A stretch of DNA of 64,000 nt from Luteibacter sp. (GTDB lineage Bacteria; Pseudomonadota; Gammaproteobacteria; Xanthomonadales; Rhodanobacteraceae): NCBI RefSeq assembly GCF_009912395.1, contig NZ_WNDO01000006.1, positions 1-64,000 on the forward strand, read 5' to 3'. Position 1 is the stretch's first letter. Every line of letters starts with the position of its first letter. Positions 59,036 to 64,000 of this stretch are shown piece by piece. The translations under genes and the position numbers were made by a program. Under the pieces are notes generated by a model. The model ran no database searches. It saw only the letters and a list, made by a program, of their open reading frames with translations, and was not told the origin of the DNA.

Positions 59036-61356
59036 GCCGGGCACGCCTGGGGCTCCTTGTCCTGTGGTTGCTGGCGCTGGGCTTGCTTGGCTGGCTCGCG
59101 TCGCAGCATCTGAAGATCGGTACCGACCTACGCAGCTTCATGCCGGCGCCGACCACACCGGACCAGAAGCTACTGATGGAACAGGTCGGTGAAGGTCCGG
59201 GCTCGCGCCTGCTGTTGCTCGCCATCGAGGGTGGCGACGATGCGCGAAAGGCCGCCTGGAGTCGCGGACTTGCCACGGCGTTGCGCAAGGATCCGGCATT
59301 CACCCAGGTGGTGAATGGCGATTTCGACATGGCCGCGCTTGACGAACGCCTGCTGCCATACCGTTACCTGTTGTCGCCCACGCTGGATACGCAGCCGCTG
59401 GACAAGGACTACCTGGCTGATGAATTACAGCAGCGTCTGGACGATCTCGGTTCACCTGCCGCTAGTTTGCTGAAAGGGCTGTTGCCCCGCGATCCGACTC
59501 TCGAAGTGCTGAAGATCGCCGAACGCTGGACGCCGGCGCATTCACCGGATGTGCGCGAGGGCGTGTGGTTTTCCTCGAAGGGCGAGGCATTGCTGCTCGC
59601 GCAGACACGTGGTGCGGGCTTCGATCCGGGCGCCCAGGGCGAAGCCATCGACCACATCCGTGCGGCGCTCACCGCGCTGCCGGATGGCAAGGATGCGCGG
59701 CTGACGATCAGCGGTCCCGGCTATTTCACCGTGATGGTGAACGCGCAGACGCGCGACGAAGCCGACTGGATCGGACGTGTCTCCACCGTCGGTTTCATCG
59801 TGCTCATGCTGCTGGCGTACCGCAGCGTGCGCAGCTTGCTGCTCGGCGCGCTGCCGGTGGCGACCGGCGCGCTTGCCGGTATCGCGGCGTTGATGGCCAT
59901 GTTCCCGGAAGTGCACGGCATCACGCTCGCCTTCGGCTTCACCTTGCTTGGCGTGGCGCAGGAGTACCCGATCCGCCTGCTCAGCCATCGTCGCGCAGGC
60001 GAATCCGCCGTGGCGAGCGTGCGCGGCCTCTGGCCGCTGCTGCTGACCGCGATCGCGTCAGCGTGCATCGCCTACCTCGCGTTCTACGTCTCCGGTGTCG
60101 GTGGCCTGAAGCAGCTCGCGGTGTTCACGATCAGCGGCCTGTTGGCCGCCGGTTTCTCCACGCGCTACCTGCTGCCTTACCTGTTGCCCGAACAGGCGCG
60201 CGACGTGGCGGATACGCCGGGGCTCGCGCGCTTCCGCGCATGGCTCGACGGCCTGCCGCGTCCGCGCTGGCTGCCGGTGCCCGTGGTGCTCGCCGTGCTG
60301 GCGATGCTGTGCTTCGCTCCCGGTCCGTTCTGGCAGAACGATCTCTCGGCATTGACGCCGCTGCCGCGCGACCTGCTCATGACCGATGCGCGCCTGCGCG
60401 GCGAACTGGGTGCGCCGGACGTGCGTTACCTGCTCATCGTGCAGGCGAAGGATGCCGATGCCGTGCTCAGCGCGTCGCGCAAGCTGGAGCCGGCGATGCA
60501 CGCGCTGGTGAAGCTCGAAGCGCTGGATGGCTACGAGTTGCCATCGGTCTACCTGCCCGACCTTGAGACCCAGCGGGCGCGACAGGCGAAACTGCCCGAT
60601 CAGAAAACGCTGGATCGCGAACTGGCTTTGGCGTTGCACGGACTGCCGTTCCGGAAAGACCTGTTCGCCCCCTTCGTCGCCGACGTGGAGCAGGCGCGCA
60701 CGCTACCGCCGCTCACGCCCGAAGCGTTCGAGCAATCGCCACTCGGCCAGCGTCTTGCCGCCATGCTGGTCCATCGTGGCGACCAGTGGGTCGGGTTGTC
60801 CACGTTGAGTGGCGTACGCGATCCACAGGCCATCGAGACCGCCCTGCACGATACGGGCGTCGACGCCCGCCTGCTCGACTTGAAGGATGCCTCGGAGTCG
60901 CTGGTGGCGGCCTATCGCACGCGCATCCTGCATGCGGTGCTGGCTGCGACGGCGCTGCTGTTCATCACGATCACGCTGGCGCTGCGCAGCATTCGTCGGG
61001 CATGGCACGTGCTGGCGCCGATGACGCTGGCGACCTTTCTCGTGCTTGGCGTGGAACGCCTGGCGGGTATTCCGATCTCGCTGTTCCACCTCGTGGCGTT
61101 GATCCTCGCCGCTGGCCTGGGCCTGCATTACGCGTTGTTCTTCGAGCGCGACACGGGCGATGCCGCTGAGCAGCGGCGCACCCTGCACGCCACCGTGGTC
61201 TGCGTGCTGTCCGCGTTGCTGGTGTTCGGCATGCTGGCGTGGTCGAGCATTCCCGTGCTGCGCGCGATCGGCCTCACCGTGGCGCTGGGCGTCGCCTTCC
61301 ATTTCTGTCTTTCGATCCTGATGGCCCCGCATGTACGCGAAGACCGACTTCCTTGA
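59032..61356 (+). CDS. MMPL/RND-family exporter of the aryl polyene cluster
   Basis: A 774-residue RND-superfamily protein with an N-terminal anchor (about 5-25), a soluble loop (30-220), five to six membrane helices (about 235-395), a second loop (420-610) and a C-terminal membrane bundle (about 630-770). The two-fold repeat is typical of MMPL. GTG 59032 overlaps the LolA-like stop (GTGA). It probably exports or flips the aryl polyene lipid. The next gene starts inside its last 26 bases. Confidence 0.87.
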   Translation: MSRARLGLLVLWLLALGLLGWLASQHLKIGTDLRSFMPAPTTPDQKLLMEQVGEGPGSRLLLLAIEGGDDARKAAWSRGLATALRKDPAFTQVVNGDFDMAALDERLLPYRYLLSPTLDTQPLDKDYLADELQQRLDDLGSPAASLLKGLLPRDPTLEVLKIAERWTPAHSPDVREGVWFSSKGEALLLAQTRGAGFDPGAQGEAIDHIRAALTALPDGKDARLTISGPGYFTVMVNAQTRDEADWIGRVSTVGFIVLMLLAYRSVRSLLLGALPVATGALAGIAALMAMFPEVHGITLAFGFTLLGVAQEYPIRLLSHRRAGESAVASVRGLWPLLLTAIASACIAYLAFYVSGVGGLKQLAVFTISGLLAAGFSTRYLLPYLLPEQARDVADTPGLARFRAWLDGLPRPRWLPVPVVLAVLAMLCFAPGPFWQNDLSALTPLPRDLLMTDARLRGELGAPDVRYLLIVQAKDADAVLSASRKLEPAMHALVKLEALDGYELPSVYLPDLETQRARQAKLPDQKTLDRELALALHGLPFRKDLFAPFVADVEQARTLPPLTPEAFEQSPLGQRLAAMLVHRGDQWVGLSTLSGVRDPQAIETALHDTGVDARLLDLKDASESLVAAYRTRILHAVLAATALLFITITLALRSIRRAWHVLAPMTLATFLVLGVERLAGIPISLFHLVALILAAGLGLHYALFFERDTGDAAEQRRTLHATVVCVLSALLVFGMLAWSSIPVLRAIGLTVALGVAFHFCLSILMAPHVREDRLP

Positions 61357-61765
61357 TCTCATCCCGCATGCGGGCGACATGTGCCTGCTGGACGGCGTGG
61401 ACGCCGTCGACGGCGACACAATCCACGCCTGGAGCACCAGCCACGTCTCGCCCACGCATCCGCTGCGTGGCCCGGATGGACTGCATGCCGTGCACCTGGC
61501 CGAGTACGGCGCACAGGCCACGGCCGTGCATGGTGCGCTGAAGTCGAAAGCCGGCGGCACGGCGCCGCCGCGCCCCGGGATGCTGGTGAGCTTGCGTGGC
61601 GTGACCCTGGCCGTGGGTCGCATTGACGACCTGCCGGGCCGTATCGATGTACATGCGCAATGCCTGATGGCCGACGACAACGGTGCGCAGTACACCTTCC
61701 GTATTGAACACGACGGGCGCGAGATCGCCTCGGGGCGTGTTGCGGTGATCCATCCGCCGATGTGA
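61331..61765 (+). CDS. ApeP-like hotdog dehydratase
   Basis: A 144-residue hotdog protein beginning MYAKTDFLDLIPHAGDMCLLD and carrying HPLRGPDGLHAVHLAEYGAQATAVHGAL, the ApeP/FabA-like 3-hydroxyacyl-ACP dehydratase pattern of aryl polyene clusters. It overlaps the MMPL gene by 26 bases. Having two dehydratase-like genes (with 57215-57520) is common in such operons. A long hairpin region follows. Confidence 0.82.
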   Translation: MYAKTDFLDLIPHAGDMCLLDGVDAVDGDTIHAWSTSHVSPTHPLRGPDGLHAVHLAEYGAQATAVHGALKSKAGGTAPPRPGMLVSLRGVTLAVGRIDDLPGRIDVHAQCLMADDNGAQYTFRIEHDGREIASGRVAVIHPPM

Positions 61766-61769
61766 TCGG

Positions 61770-61831
61770 CGGCCCGGAGGGGCTGCGAGAAAGGGTGACT
61801 GATGAGGAGCCTGACCGACCCCTCCGGGCCG
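61770..61831. terminator. 13-base inverted repeat after the pigment operon
   Basis: CGGCCCGGAGGGG (61770-61782) and CCCCTCCGGGCCG (61819-61831) are perfect inverted repeats 36 bases apart, starting 5 bases after the dehydratase stop. A short internal loop could fold too. It probably stabilises or ends the plus-strand transcript. Confidence 0.45.
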
Positions 61832-61869
61832 ACTTGGCCAGTGTGTGGGAGCGCTGTCTCATTCTCTAA

Positions 61870-61945
61870 GACTTGTAGGAGCGCGCTTGCGCGCGATGGG
61901 TGCTCGCGTCGAATCCCATCGCGCGCAAGCGCGCTCCTACAAGTC
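61870..61945. repeat. REP-type palindrome with perfect 31-base arms
   Basis: Arms 61870-61900 and 61915-61945 are exact reverse complements around a 14-base spacer. The arm carries TGTAGGAGCGCGCTTGCGCG, a dispersed repeat type common in Xanthomonadales and Pseudomonas. The right arm overlaps the stop codon of the minus-strand flavoprotein by two bases, so it may act as its terminator. Confidence 0.8.
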
Positions 61946-63542
61946 AGGCTACGCGGGCGAAGAGTGCCGTGCGAGTACCTTCGATGCCCGTGAACCGCTC
62001 GGTGCCTTCCAGCAACGAGGGGTGATCCACCGCCGCGCGCTCGACGATGCTTGCGGCCAGCAAGCGCATCATGTGCACGTTGTTGCGCAGCCGCTCCGCC
62101 AGGGAGCTATCGTCGAGTTGGTCATGCAACGTGCGGTTCATGTCGGCGAACCAGGTGAGGTCGCGCTGGTCGAGCATGGTCTTGCGATTGCGCCGCTCGG
62201 ACTGCGCGTGCCAGCGCTGGAAGAACACCTGCATCTCGCCATTCAACTCGGCCGCTGCCTGTAGGTCGTCGCCCATGCGAGTGATGAAGGCACTGTCGCC
62301 GAGACGGTTCTGGAACACGATCTGGCAAAGCACGCCCCAGTAGTAGGCATAGTCCCAGATCACCTTGATCGGCAGCACCTCGGGATCGCCGAACAGGTTG
62401 TACTGCCCCCGATACATGCACAGCGTGTTGTCGTAGAACGACATGAACAGACGCTCATAATGCCGCGTATGTGGCGCCAGCTTCGCGCCAGCAAGATCGT
62501 GCCCGATCAGCAGCGTGATATAGGTATTGGTGATCGCAATAAAGTCGCTGCCGGGCGAGTAGAACGGATCCAGGAAGGCACCGGCCTCGCCCGTAAGCGC
62601 CCAACGGTCTGCCGAGAACATGCGCGAGCAGCTGTAGGAGAAATTGCGGAAGAAAGCGAAGTCGAGCAGCTTGTCCGTGTGCTTGCCGATCTCGCGTGCC
62701 ACGACGGGCTGGTGTTCACGTAACCAATCGAGCGCGAGATCGAAGGTCTTCATCTTATCCAGCGGATGCATGTCGGCATCGGCGACGATGCCCACCGAAT
62801 GCGCCCCAGAAGACAATGGAATCAGCCACACCCAGTAACCGGGGCCGCAGAGATGGTTGGTGGAGCGCCAGCGTTCGGGTGGATCGCAGCGATCGAGCCA
62901 TTCCGCGTCGTCGCACCAGCCGTCGATGGCCAAGCGCTCGCCGATGCGGAACCAGACGGCATTGGCGTGATGCCCGTTGTCGCGGGTGAGGTCGAGCTTG
63001 CGACGGATCATGCCCGCGCGGCCGGACGCGTCGAGCAACCAGCGTGCATGGAGGGTGTGGTCGCCAGCGGCGTCCGTGTAGCGCACGGTATGCGCGTTGT
63101 CACCGGCACCGATGTCGAAACCTCGCACCGTAGCGCCTTCACGAAAGTCGATGCCGCGTCGCCCGGCTTCCTCCCCCATGAAGTTCTCGAGGATGCCCCG
63201 ATCCACCTGGTAGCTGGGCGTCGGCAGCACGGCGCTCACGCCCAGTTCCGTCACGTCCGCGAGGTCGTCGCGGCCTTCCGAGAAGAAGAAGCGGAAACCG
63301 AACTTGCGGATATGGTCCGCTTCCAGATGATGGCGAAGGCCTAGCGTATCGGCGAAATAGTGCGCGGCGATCTCCACCGTGGATTCGCCCACCTTGTGGG
63401 TGGCTTCGGGCAAGGGGCGCGTCTGGCGCTCCAGCACGACAATGCCGAGCTGTGGATGTGCCGCGCGTAGCTGCATGGCAAGGGACAGGCCGGCAAGCCC
63501 GCCGCCGAGGATGACGACATCGTGCTGCGTGCCTTGCTCCAT
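61944..63542 (-). CDS. FAD-dependent oxidoreductase with flavin-halogenase motifs
   Basis: A 532-residue flavoprotein (ATG 63542). The N-terminal GGGLAG (13-18) is the FAD-binding GxGxxG; KVGEST (50-55) follows. Lys80 in HIRKFGF sits where halogenases hold the hypohalous acid-binding lysine (K79 in PrnA), and WVWLIP (237-242) matches the W-x-W-x-I-P halogenase motif. Xanthomonadins are brominated aryl polyenes, so this is a candidate for ring halogenation. A plain oxidoreductase role remains possible. It is followed on the minus strand by the GT2 gene. Confidence 0.8.
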   Translation of the reverse strand: MEQGTQHDVVILGGGLAGLSLAMQLRAAHPQLGIVVLERQTRPLPEATHKVGESTVEIAAHYFADTLGLRHHLEADHIRKFGFRFFFSEGRDDLADVTELGVSAVLPTPSYQVDRGILENFMGEEAGRRGIDFREGATVRGFDIGAGDNAHTVRYTDAAGDHTLHARWLLDASGRAGMIRRKLDLTRDNGHHANAVWFRIGERLAIDGWCDDAEWLDRCDPPERWRSTNHLCGPGYWVWLIPLSSGAHSVGIVADADMHPLDKMKTFDLALDWLREHQPVVAREIGKHTDKLLDFAFFRNFSYSCSRMFSADRWALTGEAGAFLDPFYSPGSDFIAITNTYITLLIGHDLAGAKLAPHTRHYERLFMSFYDNTLCMYRGQYNLFGDPEVLPIKVIWDYAYYWGVLCQIVFQNRLGDSAFITRMGDDLQAAAELNGEMQVFFQRWHAQSERRNRKTMLDQRDLTWFADMNRTLHDQLDDSSLAERLRNNVHMMRLLAASIVERAAVDHPSLLEGTERFTGIEGTRTALFARVA

Positions 63543-63564
63543 AGCCTGTCCTCCTGGAAGGGTG

Positions 63565-64000
63565 TCAGTGCGCCGGTCGCAGCGCGCTTTCGTCGATGAT
63601 GGTGGGCATGGCCCGTGAGCGCCGATAGCTGGCGAGGATATCGCCATAGTGGAACAGGCGGCCGATGGTGTACGTGGTGATCCGGGTCACATCGCGCACG
63701 GGCTGGAAATGGCTCAAGCGGAATTCTCCCTGGTAGCGGGAGGCGATGGGCACGGAGACCACGCCGATGCCACGCTCGCGGCAGGCGGTGATGAGCAGGG
63801 CCGCCTCGAACACGAAATGCTCCGCCGGCAGGTCCACGAGGTCGAGTGCCGCGCGTGGATAAAAGCGCTGGCCGCTCTGCGTGTCCGCGATGGGGCGGCC
63901 ACATGCCCACGAGATGCCCCAGTCCGCCACGGCATTCGCACGGCGGCGTCCGCCGGGTTGTTGCTGGCGATCGATGAGGCGCGCGCCGATGACGATGCTG
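63565..64000 (-). CDS. GT2-family glycosyltransferase (5' end beyond window)
   Basis: The last 144 codons of a GT2-like protein, ending at 63565. The frame stays open to base 64000. Visible are SIVIGARLID near the edge, ADTQSGQRFYPRAALDLV, and the C-terminal EFRLSHFQPVRDVTRITTYTIGRL seen in the glycosyltransferases of aryl polyene clusters. Start and full length are unknown. It lies upstream of the flavoprotein on the minus strand, with a 22-base gap. Confidence 0.75.
   Translation of the reverse strand, partial: SIVIGARLIDRQQQPGGRRRANAVADWGISWACGRPIADTQSGQRFYPRAALDLVDLPAEHFVFEAALLITACRERGIGVVSVPIASRYQGEFRLSHFQPVRDVTRITTYTIGRLFHYGDILASYRRSRAMPTIIDESALRPAH

Overview
The window looks like a chromosome segment of a GC-rich gammaproteobacterium of the order Xanthomonadales, most likely the family Rhodanobacteraceae (Luteibacter or Dyella type). 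This rests on three things: the gene order rsmB-fmt-def / LysM protein-dprA-topA-tsaC, the erpA-bactofilin-bfr block, and a xanthomonadin-type aryl polyene cluster starting with a chorismatase. The placement is inferred from gene content and order, not from a database search.

Bases 1-10,100 form a visibly more AT-rich accessory island. It begins inside an IS3-type element that runs off the left edge and ends next to the 3' end of a tRNA-Ile(CAU) gene. Its cargo looks defensive: a protein with a HEPN-type R-x4-H motif (216-1178); a two-gene unit of a nuclease-like/STAND NTPase and a large helical partner (6162-1630, minus strand); a second HEPN-like protein paired with a Cap4/DUF4297-like nuclease-like protein (9282-6938, minus); and a small lipoprotein. 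Two pairs of inverted repeats (1526-1550 with 6739-6763, and 6764-6788 with 10071-10095) abut exactly at 6763/6764. They divide the island into two cassettes that carry no recognisable transposase.

From 10.4 to 12.0 kb lies a toxin-first HipA/HipB module with phased upstream repeats. Housekeeping genes follow: rpoD and dtd, then an LPS/cell-surface block at 14.7-23.0 kb (LpxL-like acyltransferase, TPR protein, GT39, CDP-glycerol-type transferase, two GT2, one GT4-like, O-antigen ligase). Next come rsmB-fmt-def on the minus strand, and a LysM protein, dprA, topA, tsaC, an AMP-dependent acyl ligase and purD on the plus strand.

From 34.5 to 45.5 kb there is a secreted protein resembling a leukocidin-fold pore-forming toxin with a ricin-type lectin domain, an MFS-PlsC fusion, ampE, nudC, erpA, a bactofilin, bfr/bfd, rppH, tRNA-Met, a LuxR-type regulator, queD and a phasin-like gene. 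The complete ATP synthase operon atpIBEFHAGDC occupies 45.6-52.8 kb and has two perfect intercistronic hairpins.

After a MITE-like repeat come a DUF748 protein and glmU. The window ends in an aryl polyene (xanthomonadin-like) pigment cluster: chorismatase, ACP, two hotdog dehydratases, acyltransferase, LolA-like carrier, MMPL exporter, a flavoprotein with halogenase motifs, and a GT2 cut by the right edge. The cluster presumably continues beyond the window, where its ketosynthases should lie.
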